Positions 42,244-51,072 of a DNA stretch of 64,000 nt are shown here, one piece after another. The notes under the pieces were generated by a model, which saw nothing but the letters and a program-made list of their open reading frames with translations, was not told the DNA's origin and did no database searches. This DNA comes from Candidatus Latescibacterota bacterium (GTDB lineage: Bacteria; Latescibacterota; UBA2968; UBA8231). The stretch is taken from NCBI GenBank assembly GCA_022819745.1, contig JAJEGS010000045.1:1-64000 (forward strand), written 5' to 3'. Every line of letters starts with the position of its first letter. Position 1 is the stretch's first letter. The position numbers and the translations under genes are program-made.

Positions 42244-42801
42244 ATGAGCGACGCCGATCTCATCCTGCGCTTCAGGGCTGGCCAGCACCAAGCGTTCAAT
42301 ACCTTGGTCTGGCGCTGGCAGGGCCGCCTCTACCGCTTCGCGCTCCGCTACAGCGGCGATTCCGAAGACGCGCGAGACCTCTGCCAGCAGAGCTTTATCC
42401 GCGCCTATGGCCAGTTGCACCGGCTGCGCGACCCCGAGCGCTTTTCTACGTGGCTCTATCAGATCGCCGCCAATCTGTGCCGCGACCATCTGCGCCAGCG
42501 AGCGCAGCACGTTTCGCTCGACGCGTACGAGGAAGCAAGCGGTGGTCCCCATCCGGTGCTGTACCAAGTCGGCGATATGGACAAGGTCGAGCTGCGCGAT
42601 CTGCTCAACCGCGCTTTGCAGGCCCTGCCCGAAGAACAGCGCATCGTGGTGGTGCTCAAGGAATACGAGGGGCTGAAGTTTCGGGAAATCGCCGAAGTGC
42701 TCAACGCTCCGCTCAACACGGTAAAATCGCGCCTCTACTACGGCCTCAAGGCACTGCGAAAAACCTTTAACCAGTGGGACATTGACGAAGATGGACTGTA
42801 A
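42244..42801 (+). CDS. RNA polymerase ECF-type sigma factor
   Basis: The 185 residues hold sigma region 2 (about 12-80, ARDLCQQSFIRAYGQL and FSTWLYQIAANLCRDHLR) and region 4 (about 125-180, LPEEQRIVVVLKEYEGLKF, TVKSRLYYGLKALRK). The size and the lack of regions 1 and 3 are typical of ECF factors. AGGAG stands close to the ATG (short spacing). The stop overlaps the anti-sigma gene by 11 bases, the usual arrangement. A near-palindrome (CTCAATTCCTAGGATTGAG, 42150-42168) upstream could be a control site. Confidence 0.93.
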   Translation: MSDADLILRFRAGQHQAFNTLVWRWQGRLYRFALRYSGDSEDARDLCQQSFIRAYGQLHRLRDPERFSTWLYQIAANLCRDHLRQRAQHVSLDAYEEASGGPHPVLYQVGDMDKVELRDLLNRALQALPEEQRIVVVLKEYEGLKFREIAEVLNAPLNTVKSRLYYGLKALRKTFNQWDIDEDGL

Positions 42802-43399
42802 CGTAAAAAAAGAAGACTTGCTCACCTTTTTCTACGGCGAATGTGAAGAAGGAGAGAAGAGTCGCATTGAAAAACACGTAGCCACCTGCGCGACGTGCCG
42901 CCGCGAACTCGATGCGCTTGCCAGCACGCAAGCATTGCTCCGGGCTTGGCCGGACGAGACTCCGCGCCTCGACTTGACGTTTGTCGAGGCCGAGGTGCCG
43001 CGTCGGCGTTTCCGCCTGATGGCGGGCTTGGCTGCTGCTGCGGTGGCTGCGCTAGCGCTCTTTTTGGCGTGGCCAGAGTTTGAACTCAGCTATCGCGCCG
43101 GTGAATTGGACCTCAAGTGGGGGGAGGCGCTGGTGGACGAACCCCCCACGCGGGAGGATTTACTGGCCACACAGGAGGGCACCCTCGCGTTAGTGAACCA
43201 GCTTCTGCGGGCTTCTGAAATGCGCCAGCAGCGCGTCCTCGATCATTTGCTGACCGAGATCCAAGCCCAGCGCTACCAAGACTTGCAGCTCATCAACCGC
43301 CAGTTCGAACAGTTCGACCGCGAGATCTACATCCACTTGCGCCGCGACGAAACACCCGTGCTGGAGGTGTTGCCCGCGGTGCGCTATACCAATCCATAG
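42791..43399 (+). CDS. Zinc-finger (zf-HC2) anti-sigma factor, membrane-anchored
   Basis: From ATG 42791 the protein has 202 residues. The N-terminal zinc-binding anti-sigma domain has H-x3-C-x2-C (KHVATCATCRRELD), one membrane helix lies at about 75-95 (MAGLAAAAVAALALFLAW), and the C-terminal periplasmic part is a predicted helical or coiled-coil region (RQQRVLDHLLTEIQAQRYQDL). It would hold the sigma factor until an envelope signal arrives. It lies 9 bases before the exported protein gene. Confidence 0.88.
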   Translation: MDCNVKKEDLLTFFYGECEEGEKSRIEKHVATCATCRRELDALASTQALLRAWPDETPRLDLTFVEAEVPRRRFRLMAGLAAAAVAALALFLAWPEFELSYRAGELDLKWGEALVDEPPTREDLLATQEGTLALVNQLLRASEMRQQRVLDHLLTEIQAQRYQDLQLINRQFEQFDREIYIHLRRDETPVLEVLPAVRYTNP

Positions 43400-43408
43400 G
43401 AGATTGCC

Positions 43409-44716
43409 ATGACCACGCTCTACCGCGCTATCCTAGTCGCTGGCTTCATGGCCACTGCCAGCCTCGCCGAAGTCAATCCCCAGCGCATGCAGCGCGATAT
43501 TCGCATTATGGAGGGGGTGCTCGGTAATCTGTATCACGATCACGACGCACCTGATCCTACCTACTTGTCCTCTCGGGGTTTGTACCTCGACGGCTACGGG
43601 GTCTTCTTTTTTACTAAAGGATTATGGACCGGGCAGGGGCACCCCAGCATATCGGCCGCATGGGACGAAAAGGGCGTCAAGTTTCTTGAGTTGAAATCAG
43701 GCGATCCCTCATCGTACGAGAAATCGCTGGCAGAAAGCCACGACCTACTCGCCGAATTTATGAGCAACTACGCCGGTATCATCGGCCAACTCGACCCAGA
43801 CGACCGGATTACGGTCTGCTACCAGCGTCAGCGTCCAGCAGACCTAGCAAGCACTATAGAACGTCATATTACCGATGGCTATACAGTCGGTGTAGATTCC
43901 GTGTCTTTCGATCTTACCAAGCAAATTGAAGCCATTATGCCCATGGCTGTGCATAGGGAGGGAGCCTTCGATTTTGAAAAGTTCGTCCTGACCTTTGGGG
44001 ATTCTGTGTCGTTCTTCGACACGGACAAACAAGTCGAGGCGATAACCAGATTGAGGAAGCACCTAGAAGAATTGCCCACGGAGAGCGAAGTCGAAGTCAA
44101 GGGGATAGTCGTGGGGGTAAGAGACTCTCTGTTGGCTGACGTTGAGGAGGCCGATGCGCCCCCCCACGGATCCATAGTCGCTCAGGTCCACGGCCTTACT
44201 CCCCGCCATCGTCGCGCTGCCGCTGTGGCCTCTCTAATTACCGCTACCGTCAAAAAATCAGCTATTGACGCCTTTCGCGAAGGGCGCATCGACTCGGCTA
44301 CTTTTCGCCAGCGCATCACTTTTTCTGAACACACTGACTCGAAAAAAACCGACATCATGGCCGGCATCCTCGATCAGGTCTTGGGTGGGCGCGGCTCGCG
44401 TCCGTGGCTACACAAACGCACTTTGGGGGTGTATCAGCCGGACGTAGGTGCCTTGTTTCTCATTAGTGACCCAATACGCGTTGCCAACCCTTTGCCCCGC
44501 GCCACCGTCAAAGCCAACATCGTCGAAGCCGTCGCCGACTACGGCGCGACCCTCCGCCAAGTCCAGTCCGATGAGCACGTCATCGTCGAATATCGCTCCC
44601 CGTTCTCCGCCCGCAGTGCATTACTCAAGGTGCCTAAATCCGCCATCGACGCCTACGCTCGCGGCGACTTGGATCTCGACGGCTTTAGCAAAAAGGCGGT
44701 GTGGGAAACGCAGTAA
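43409..44716 (+). CDS. Exported protein of unknown function with two similar halves
   Basis: The 435-residue protein has a signal peptide (about 1-20, LVAGFMATASLAE). Two regions repeat each other: YLDGYGVFFFTK and YQPDVGALFLIS; KKSAIDAFREGRIDSATF and PKSAIDAYARGDLDLDGF. An internal 15-residue pair (DSVSFDLTKQIEAI, DSVSFFDTDKQVEAI) is also seen. I recognise no family. As the third gene of a sigma/anti-sigma operon it may be the sensed or effector envelope protein. Confidence 0.75.
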   Translation: MTTLYRAILVAGFMATASLAEVNPQRMQRDIRIMEGVLGNLYHDHDAPDPTYLSSRGLYLDGYGVFFFTKGLWTGQGHPSISAAWDEKGVKFLELKSGDPSSYEKSLAESHDLLAEFMSNYAGIIGQLDPDDRITVCYQRQRPADLASTIERHITDGYTVGVDSVSFDLTKQIEAIMPMAVHREGAFDFEKFVLTFGDSVSFFDTDKQVEAITRLRKHLEELPTESEVEVKGIVVGVRDSLLADVEEADAPPHGSIVAQVHGLTPRHRRAAAVASLITATVKKSAIDAFREGRIDSATFRQRITFSEHTDSKKTDIMAGILDQVLGGRGSRPWLHKRTLGVYQPDVGALFLISDPIRVANPLPRATVKANIVEAVADYGATLRQVQSDEHVIVEYRSPFSARSALLKVPKSAIDAYARGDLDLDGFSKKAVWETQ

Positions 44717-44761
44717 AATGATTTTTTGGCATGGCAGCGGACAATCGCTATATTCGCCGCC

Positions 44762-45760
44762 ATGCTTACCTCAACCGAAGCAACTCTGCCCGACAAGGAT
44801 ACCTGTCTGGCGCTCTATCGCCAGATGTTGGTCATCCGCCGCTGCGAAGAGCAGCTCGCTCGTTCCTACCAAGCCGGTCTGATTCCCGGTGCCTGCCACA
44901 CGTACGTTGGCGAAGAAGCCATCGCCACCGGCGTTTGCGCTCATCTCAACGACGACGACTCGGTTTTTAGCACGCATCGCGGCCACGGCCACGCCCTCGC
45001 CAAAGGCGTCCCGCCCAAGGAGTTGATCGCCGAGCTTTTTGGCAAAGCCACGGGCTGCTCGCAGGGGCGCGGTGGCTCTATGCACCTTTTCTCGCCGCAA
45101 GTGGGAATGATGGGCACCAGCGGCATCGTCGGCCCCTGCATCCTGCAAGCTACTGGCGCGGGCTACTCTTTTAAGCTCTTGGGGGTTCCCAAGGTCGGCG
45201 TGGCGTTCTTTGGCGACGGGGCGGTAGCTAACGGTGCCTTCCACGAAGGCATTAACCTAGCGACCAACTGGCAGTTGCCGGTGCTCTTCGTCTGCGAAAA
45301 CAATCTCTACGCCACGGAAGTCGCCTTTGTCGATACCACTCGCAATCCGCAGGTGGCCAACCGCGCCGCAGCCTACGGACTGCCCGGCATCGCCGTCGAT
45401 GGCAACGACGTAGCTGAGGTGTACGCGGTAGCTGGCGAAGCGATAACGCGCGCGCGCCAAGGCGGCGGCCCGACCCTCATCGAGTGCAAGACCTATCGCA
45501 CCCGGCCGCACGCCGAGGGAATGCGCGATGGGGGCTACCGCTCCACCGAGGAAATCGACGAGTGGAAAAAGCGCGATCCCATCCCGGCCTTTGCCCACCG
45601 GCTGCTAGATGCAGGCCACGCCCGCCAAGAAGAACTCGACGCGATCACAGCGGACGTCACCGCGCTGATCGCCGAGGCCCTGCAATTTGCCCACGACAGC
45701 CCGTGGCCCGACCCGGCCACCGTGGCCGACCACGTCTTTAGCCAAGGGGGCGGCGCGTAA
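44762..45760 (+). CDS. 2-oxoacid dehydrogenase E1 component, alpha subunit (pyruvate/acetoin type)
   Basis: From ATG 44762 the protein has 332 residues. The thiamine diphosphate site is visible as GDGAVANGAFHEGINLATNW and NNLYA. RGHGHALAKG and RGGSMHLF are typical of PdhA/AcoA. It forms a heterotetramer with the beta subunit encoded by the next gene, whose start overlaps by one base. The upstream in-frame TTG (44726) is less likely. It needs TPP, which the thiamine operon in this window would supply. Confidence 0.93.
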   Translation: MLTSTEATLPDKDTCLALYRQMLVIRRCEEQLARSYQAGLIPGACHTYVGEEAIATGVCAHLNDDDSVFSTHRGHGHALAKGVPPKELIAELFGKATGCSQGRGGSMHLFSPQVGMMGTSGIVGPCILQATGAGYSFKLLGVPKVGVAFFGDGAVANGAFHEGINLATNWQLPVLFVCENNLYATEVAFVDTTRNPQVANRAAAYGLPGIAVDGNDVAEVYAVAGEAITRARQGGGPTLIECKTYRTRPHAEGMRDGGYRSTEEIDEWKKRDPIPAFAHRLLDAGHARQEELDAITADVTALIAEALQFAHDSPWPDPATVADHVFSQGGGA

Positions 45761-46737
45761 TGCCCGAACTCACGTATGTAGAAGCGGCGCACCAAGCCCT
45801 AGCCGAGGAGATGGCGCGCGATGAGACCATTTTCGTCGTCGGCGAGGGCATTGGGCCGCGCGGCGGCAATTTTAACACTACCACCGGACTCTTCGATCTG
45901 TACGGCCCGGAGCGCCTGCGCGACACTCCGATATGCGAGCGCGGCTTCGTCGGTTTGTGCGCTGGCGCGGCCATGACCGGGACGCGGCCGGTTGTGGATT
46001 TCATGTTCTTGGACTTCATCCTCGATGCGTTCGGCGAACTGATCAACCAAATCGCCAAAATGCAGTACATGAGCAGCGGCCGTCTGAAAATGCCCATCGT
46101 CCTGCGCGGTTGCATTGGCGTCGGCGGCGCGGCTGCCACGCATCACTCGGGCAATTACTATCCAATCTTTACGCATCTGCCCGGCTTCAAGGTCGCGGTG
46201 CCGTCCAATCCGTACGATGCCAAGGGTCTATTTAAGACGGCCCTGCGCGGCGACGACCCGGTGCTTTTTCTAGAACACAAATCCTTGCTCAACACCCGCG
46301 GCGAAGTGCCGGAAGAAGAGTACTCCATTCCCTTTGGCCAAGCGGCTGTGTGTCGTCGCGGTGAGCACCTGACGGTCGTGGCTTTTACTACTATGGTGCC
46401 CGAGACGCTGCAAGTCGCCGAGACCCTATCCGGCGAGGGCATCTCGGTCGAAGTCATCGACCCCCGCACTACGTCCCCCCTCGACATTGACACGGTACTC
46501 GAATCCGTTCACCGGACGGGCCGCCTGCTGATCGCCGATGAGACCTTTGCCCCCTGTGGCATGGGCGCGGAAATCGCCGCCGCAGTGGTTGACCGGGCCT
46601 TCGACGACCTCGACGCGCCGGTGCGCCGCCTCAACGGTGCGCACGTGCCCACGCCGTACAGCGCGCCCTTAGAGGCCGCGGTTGCGCCCAACAGGGAGGA
46701 CATAGAACGGGCCATCCGCGACTTGATGGCTGAGTAG
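45760..46737 (+). CDS. 2-oxoacid dehydrogenase E1 component, beta subunit
   Basis: The 325-residue protein shows the beta-subunit pattern: VVGEGIGPRGGNF, a FMFLDFILDAFGELINQIAKM stretch, PIVLRGCIGVGGAAATHHSGNYY, LLIADETFAPCGMGAEIAA. It completes the TPP-binding site with the alpha subunit. The gene is 1 base from pdhA-like and 10 bases before the E2-like gene. No E3 gene follows. Confidence 0.93.
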   Translation: MPELTYVEAAHQALAEEMARDETIFVVGEGIGPRGGNFNTTTGLFDLYGPERLRDTPICERGFVGLCAGAAMTGTRPVVDFMFLDFILDAFGELINQIAKMQYMSSGRLKMPIVLRGCIGVGGAAATHHSGNYYPIFTHLPGFKVAVPSNPYDAKGLFKTALRGDDPVLFLEHKSLLNTRGEVPEEEYSIPFGQAAVCRRGEHLTVVAFTTMVPETLQVAETLSGEGISVEVIDPRTTSPLDIDTVLESVHRTGRLLIADETFAPCGMGAEIAAAVVDRAFDDLDAPVRRLNGAHVPTPYSAPLEAAVAPNREDIERAIRDLMAE

Positions 46738-46747
46738 GAGCAAGCGC

Positions 46748-47836
46748 ATGGCCGAGGCAATCGCAATGCCCCGCTTGGGGTGGACCATGGAGGAGGGCAC
46801 GCTCGTCGAGTGGCTCAAAGCCGATGGCGACGCGGTCGAGGCCGGCGAAATCCTCTTTACGGTGGAAAGCGATAAGGCCCTCAACGAGATCGAGACTTTT
46901 TCTGGCGGCACCCTGCGCATCCCTTCGGACGCGCCCCGACCCGGCGATACCGTGCCGGTGGGTACCCTGTTGGGCTATCTGTTGCAGCCCGGCGAGGAAA
47001 TGCCGACTGCGCCGCCTCCAACTCCCACCGCAGAGCCGGTGCCAACGCCTGCGGAACCCGTGCCCGTAGCAAAACCAAAACTATCTCCAACTCCTGCGCT
47101 GGCTCGCTCCGCAGGGCCGACTATTAGCCCCCGCGCTCGGCGCGTAGCCTCGGAGCTTGGGGTGGAATGGCGTGCGCTCACGGGTAGTGGGCGCACGGGC
47201 CGAATCGTCGAGCGCGACGTCCGCGCGGCTGCCGCCCGCAGCGGCCAAGCGGTTCCCGCAATCCTGACGACCGAAGCAGACGCCACTGAACTGGTGACGT
47301 TGCGCCCGCGGCTCAAGGCGGAGGATGCGCCGGCACCTGCGTATCACCACCTGATTGCCAAGCTAGCGGTCGTCGCCTTGGCCGATTATCCCCAGTTGAA
47401 TGCCGCGGGGATCGAGGCAGTTCATCTCAGCCTCGCCGTAGATACGGGCGATGGCTTGGCGAGTCCGGTTATCCGCGACGCGCATACCAAAAACTGGGCC
47501 GAACTCGCGGCTGAGGCGCGCTCCTTAGCGCTGCAGGCGCGGCGGCGCGCCTTGGAGCCGGAGGCCGTGCAGGGTGGCACCTTTGCCATCGCCAACCTCG
47601 GTATGTACGGGATCGATGCTTTTACTCCGATCCTCCACCCTCCTTATCGCGCGGCTTTGGGACTGGGGCGGATTGCCGAGCGTCCGGCCGTGCGCGAGGG
47701 CCGCGTGGTACCACGGGCGTTGATATCTTTGAGCCTGACGGTTGAGGGTGGGCTTCTTGAAAACGGCGCAGCGGCTCGTTTCCTCGATCGCCTGCGGTCC
47801 CTGATTGAGCGGCCCGAATTGGGGCTACTAGACTAG
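46748..47836 (+). CDS. Dihydrolipoamide acyltransferase (E2)-like protein, catalytic histidine missing
   Basis: The 362 residues begin with a lipoyl domain (about 1-80) whose lipoyl Lys lies in VESDKALNEIETFSGG. A Pro/Ala/Thr linker, a peripheral-subunit-binding domain (ISPRARRVASELGVEW, RTGRIVERDV) and a reduced catalytic domain (GTFAIANLGMYGIDAFTPIL) follow. Active E2 proteins end with HRVxDGA. Here the same position reads VEGGLLENGAA, lacking the His and the Asp-Gly. It may act as a lipoyl carrier or structural subunit, with transacylation absent or done elsewhere. Confidence 0.9.
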   Translation: MAEAIAMPRLGWTMEEGTLVEWLKADGDAVEAGEILFTVESDKALNEIETFSGGTLRIPSDAPRPGDTVPVGTLLGYLLQPGEEMPTAPPPTPTAEPVPTPAEPVPVAKPKLSPTPALARSAGPTISPRARRVASELGVEWRALTGSGRTGRIVERDVRAAAARSGQAVPAILTTEADATELVTLRPRLKAEDAPAPAYHHLIAKLAVVALADYPQLNAAGIEAVHLSLAVDTGDGLASPVIRDAHTKNWAELAAEARSLALQARRRALEPEAVQGGTFAIANLGMYGIDAFTPILHPPYRAALGLGRIAERPAVREGRVVPRALISLSLTVEGGLLENGAAARFLDRLRSLIERPELGLLD

Positions 47837-47845
47837 GCGAGTCCC

Positions 47846-50245
47846 TCACTCCAGCATCGTTTGTACGGCTATGTTCGCGCCGTCAATCCGCACTTGTATC
47901 GCGCCAGTGTGGTCGGTGCGCAGCACTCGCGCCCCGTGCGCTGCATAGCGCGCGACGACCTCTGGCGCGGGGTGCCTGAACTTGTTGCCCTCCCCCAGCG
48001 ACATTACCGCCACTGCGGGCGCGACCGCTTCGATAAAAAGCGGCTGCGAGGAGGTGCGCGAGCCGTGGTGAGCCACCTTGAGCAAGCGCGCCTGCAGCCG
48101 CGGGCCCCAAGCGAGGATCACCGGATCGGTTTCCTGCTCTACGTCGCCGGTAAAGAGCACGCGCACGGTTCCGTGCTGCAAGCTAAAGACCACTGAGCCG
48201 TTGTTGAGGCCAAAAGGAGTGTTGCCGTCTGCATCGACAAAGTCCGCAGTCGGATGCAGGACGAGTCCCGCGACCCCGCCCAAGCCCACCAAGCTGTCGC
48301 CCGCTGCGACTCGGTGGTAGCGCACGTCCCGCTCGGCGATGAGTTCTTGCAAACGCCGCGCAGTCCACGAGTCATAGACTTGCCCGCTGTCGAGAAAGTG
48401 GCCGACTTCCATTTGCTCCAACAGGGCTACCAGTCCGCCGATGTGGTCGTTGTGCGAATGCGAGGCTACGACGACATCGACCCGCCGGACGCCCATGTAG
48501 CCCAAGAAAGGCAACAGCACTTGTTCGCCACAGTCGAAGTATGCGTTGCGCTCGCCGCCATCGACGACCATGGTTTTGCCATCGGGGAAGCGCACAAACG
48601 CCGCGTCGCCTTGGCCCACGTCCAAAAAGACGATCTCCAAGTCGCGGGCGCGGAGCGCATAGGTCCACACCGCGACATTGAGCCAGATGAGCGCTGCGAA
48701 AATGGCGGCTTTGCGCGCCCATGCCTTGTGGGGGAGAAGCGGGCCGAGTAGGCAGAGCGCGGCAATTACTGCTACGAAGAGCACACCGGGTCGCGGCACC
48801 GCCACGGACGCAAAGGGCAGCGAGGCCCACCACGAGACTAGCTCGATCAGTCCTACGAGGATCAAGTAATTGGCCGCGTTGAACAGGGTGGCGACCGAGG
48901 GCAAAATCCACCCCGTCAACGCGGCGAGTAGGCCCAAGCCCACGGCGAGCGCCAAAAGCGGCACTACCACTATATTGGCCACCACGGCCACCACTGCTAG
49001 CTGCTGAAAGGAATAGGCGATCAAAGGTCCGGTGCCGAACTGGGCTGCCAGCGAGGCACACAGGGGGATGACGACCCAGCGGCCGACTCGGCTATCGGCG
49101 CGTTGAAAGGCCGCGGGGAAAAGCGAGGCGAGCGGCCCATGCAAGGAGACGATGGCCCACGTCGCGCCAAAGGAGAGTTGGAAGCTCAGGCTCCACGGAC
49201 TCTCCGGCCATATCACTAAAATTGCTAGCGCCGCCAGCCCTAGGGTGTTGTAGATGTCGCCCTGTCGCCGGAGCACCCGCCCCAACAGCACTACTGCTCC
49301 CATTACCACCGCTCGCACCACCGGCACCTGCGCTCCGGTTGCGAGGGCATAGAGCGCCAGCGCGACGATGGTGGCTGCGGAACTCGGTCGATCAGCGAGC
49401 CGCAAGAGCCGGAAACCAAAGAAGAAGAACCCGCCCACCATCCCGACGTGGAGTCCGCTGACCACGAGCGCGTGCGCCAGTCCGGTGCTGCGAAACGCAG
49501 TGCGCACCTCTTCGGGAATCCGCCGCTTCTCTCCCAAGAGTACGCCCAACAGCAGTCCGGCTGGCGCTCCTGAGAGGTTGCGCTCAATGCTCTGGCGCAC
49601 GGCGCGTCTGAGGGGTAGCACCACGCCTTCGTACAGCCAGTGTCCGGGCAAGCGCTCTACGGAAACGATCTGCGCGGGTTTGCCGACGAAGAGCGTGCCG
49701 TAGATGTCTTGCTGAGCCAAAAAGGCTCGGTAGTCGAAGGCACCGGGATTTCGCACCGCACGGGGCCGTTGCAGCTTTCCGCGCAGGGACACGCGGTCGC
49801 CGTAATCGGCTGGCAAGTACGCGTCTTTTACTGTGACTAGCACCTGCCCACTCAAGTGGTAGATGGCGCTGTCGGCAACCACCTGTTCCAGCTCGATAGT
49901 AAAATATATTCGCTCGTCGCTGTGCTCTGGTTCTTGGACGATGCGCCCGGTGACCACGCCGCGCTGGCCAAAGATCTCAAGCGCGACTAGGTGCGACAAA
50001 GGGGACAGGGCTGTGTCGATGTGGTAACGCAGCGCACCTAGCAGGATGACCAATACCCATAGCGTCCAGCCCGCCCAACGCACCTTGTGGTAGAAGCCTG
50101 CGGCCGCGCAGAGAAAGGCCAAGCCGCTCAGGATCGCCGCTGCGACCAAGCCTATCTCCACAGCCCGTCCCAAGAAAATGCCGGTTCCGAATCCGAGCGC
50201 GGTCCACAGCGCGGGCCGCCGAAGCGTCTTTTTGCTCGCAGACAT
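47846..50245 (-). CDS. comEC: ComEC/Rec2-family DNA uptake channel
   Basis: The 799 residues have an N-terminal OB-like part after two helices, the competence domain (GAPAGLLLGVLLGEKRRIP, STGLAHALVVSGLHVGMVGG), about ten membrane segments, and a C-terminal metallo-beta-lactamase-like domain (FLDVGQGDAAFVRFPDG, VVASHSHNDHIGGL, LKVAHHGS). It would carry single-stranded DNA across the inner membrane. The full length suggests that natural transformation is possible, though no other com gene is in the window. It is divergent from yhbY. Confidence 0.93.
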   Translation of the reverse strand: MSASKKTLRRPALWTALGFGTGIFLGRAVEIGLVAAAILSGLAFLCAAAGFYHKVRWAGWTLWVLVILLGALRYHIDTALSPLSHLVALEIFGQRGVVTGRIVQEPEHSDERIYFTIELEQVVADSAIYHLSGQVLVTVKDAYLPADYGDRVSLRGKLQRPRAVRNPGAFDYRAFLAQQDIYGTLFVGKPAQIVSVERLPGHWLYEGVVLPLRRAVRQSIERNLSGAPAGLLLGVLLGEKRRIPEEVRTAFRSTGLAHALVVSGLHVGMVGGFFFFGFRLLRLADRPSSAATIVALALYALATGAQVPVVRAVVMGAVVLLGRVLRRQGDIYNTLGLAALAILVIWPESPWSLSFQLSFGATWAIVSLHGPLASLFPAAFQRADSRVGRWVVIPLCASLAAQFGTGPLIAYSFQQLAVVAVVANIVVVPLLALAVGLGLLAALTGWILPSVATLFNAANYLILVGLIELVSWWASLPFASVAVPRPGVLFVAVIAALCLLGPLLPHKAWARKAAIFAALIWLNVAVWTYALRARDLEIVFLDVGQGDAAFVRFPDGKTMVVDGGERNAYFDCGEQVLLPFLGYMGVRRVDVVVASHSHNDHIGGLVALLEQMEVGHFLDSGQVYDSWTARRLQELIAERDVRYHRVAAGDSLVGLGGVAGLVLHPTADFVDADGNTPFGLNNGSVVFSLQHGTVRVLFTGDVEQETDPVILAWGPRLQARLLKVAHHGSRTSSQPLFIEAVAPAVAVMSLGEGNKFRHPAPEVVARYAAHGARVLRTDHTGAIQVRIDGANIAVQTMLE

Positions 50246-50347
50246 ACCAAGTCCAACGGCAAAAAGCGTTCCAACTCGACAGGATGTTGACGAGTCTGTA
50301 TGCTAAGGCGGAGAAAAGAAAAAGAAGTTTTGACAAAGGAAGGTTAA

Positions 50348-50659
50348 ATGACCAATCCCACAACTAAATTACGCGGCAAAGACCGTCGCTACTTGCGCGG
50401 CCTAGGCAACTCACTGCGCCCGACTGTGTACTTGGGCAAAGAAGGGCTTTCCGCTGCCGTTATCCGCTCGCTCAACGAAGCCTATGCCAACAGCGAGTTG
50501 GTCAAGGTGCGCTGCGAGCGCAACAGTCCTCTCGACCGCCGCGAAGCCGGCGAGCAGCTTGCCGCCGCTACCGAGTCACACCTAGTGCAGGTTTTAGGCA
50601 ACACGCTGCTCCTTTACCGCCCCGACCCCGACGATCCCCAAATCGCGCTGCCCGAATAG
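50348..50659 (+). CDS. yhbY: YhbY-family RNA-binding protein (CRM domain)
   Basis: The 103-residue protein is one CRM domain. LRGKDRRYLRGLGNSLRPTV and YLGKEGLSAAVIRSLNEAY match the family start, and the last part reads LVQVLGNTLLLYRP. It is expected to bind ribosomal precursor particles. SD AAAGGAAGG precedes the ATG. It is a short monocistronic gene between divergent comEC and the antitoxin-like gene. Confidence 0.92.
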   Translation: MTNPTTKLRGKDRRYLRGLGNSLRPTVYLGKEGLSAAVIRSLNEAYANSELVKVRCERNSPLDRREAGEQLAAATESHLVQVLGNTLLLYRPDPDDPQIALPE

Positions 50660-50735
50660 AGGCGCAGGCTTTCGTTGAGAGGTGAGACCAGCTTGCATAT
50701 ACTTACTTGTAAAGACTCGCAACAGGAAGGCTATT

Positions 50736-50984
50736 ATGCTCAATATCAAGCCGAAATATGTCGTCAATGAAAAGGGACGGAAAACAGCAACCGTTCTATC
50801 GATGGAAGATTATCGCTCTCTGATGCAACGACTTCAGGATTTAGAAGATGCTTTAGACTTGGATAGAGCTGTCGAAACGGCAACCGAATTTCGGGAATAC
50901 ACTGAAATACGGGCAGAACTAAAAAAGAAGGAAAACTTTGACAGATGCGGTGGCTTATACCGTCCATTTAGAACGCCGTGCTGA
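50736..50984 (+). CDS. Phd/YefM-type antitoxin-like protein
   Basis: From ATG 50736 (SD AGGAAGG) the protein has 82 residues. The N-terminal part (KPKYVVNEKGRKTATVLSMEDYRSLM) has the fold of type II antitoxins of the Phd/YefM group, and the helical C-terminus (LQDLEDALDLDRAVETATEF) would bind the toxin. The last residues run into the toxin frame below, which starts 47 bases before its stop, so the pair overlaps. Confidence 0.75.
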   Translation: MLNIKPKYVVNEKGRKTATVLSMEDYRSLMQRLQDLEDALDLDRAVETATEFREYTEIRAELKKKENFDRCGGLYRPFRTPC

Positions 50985-51072
50985 ACGAGAATTTCGGAGA
51001 GTTCTCATTCCTTCCACGCCTGAGCAAAAATGCCGAGTGAACCGGGCGCGTATCCGGCGTAGTGGTTGTTGA
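50938..51072 (+). pseudogene. Truncated RelE/ParE-like toxin
   Basis: A TTG at 50938 opens TDAVAYTVHLERRAEREFRR, the usual start of RelE-type toxins, but similarity ends near 51003 and the frame stops at 51072. The remaining sequence belongs to the converging DUF72 gene. A deletion or insertion has removed the toxin body, so the antitoxin is an orphan. Confidence 0.6.
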
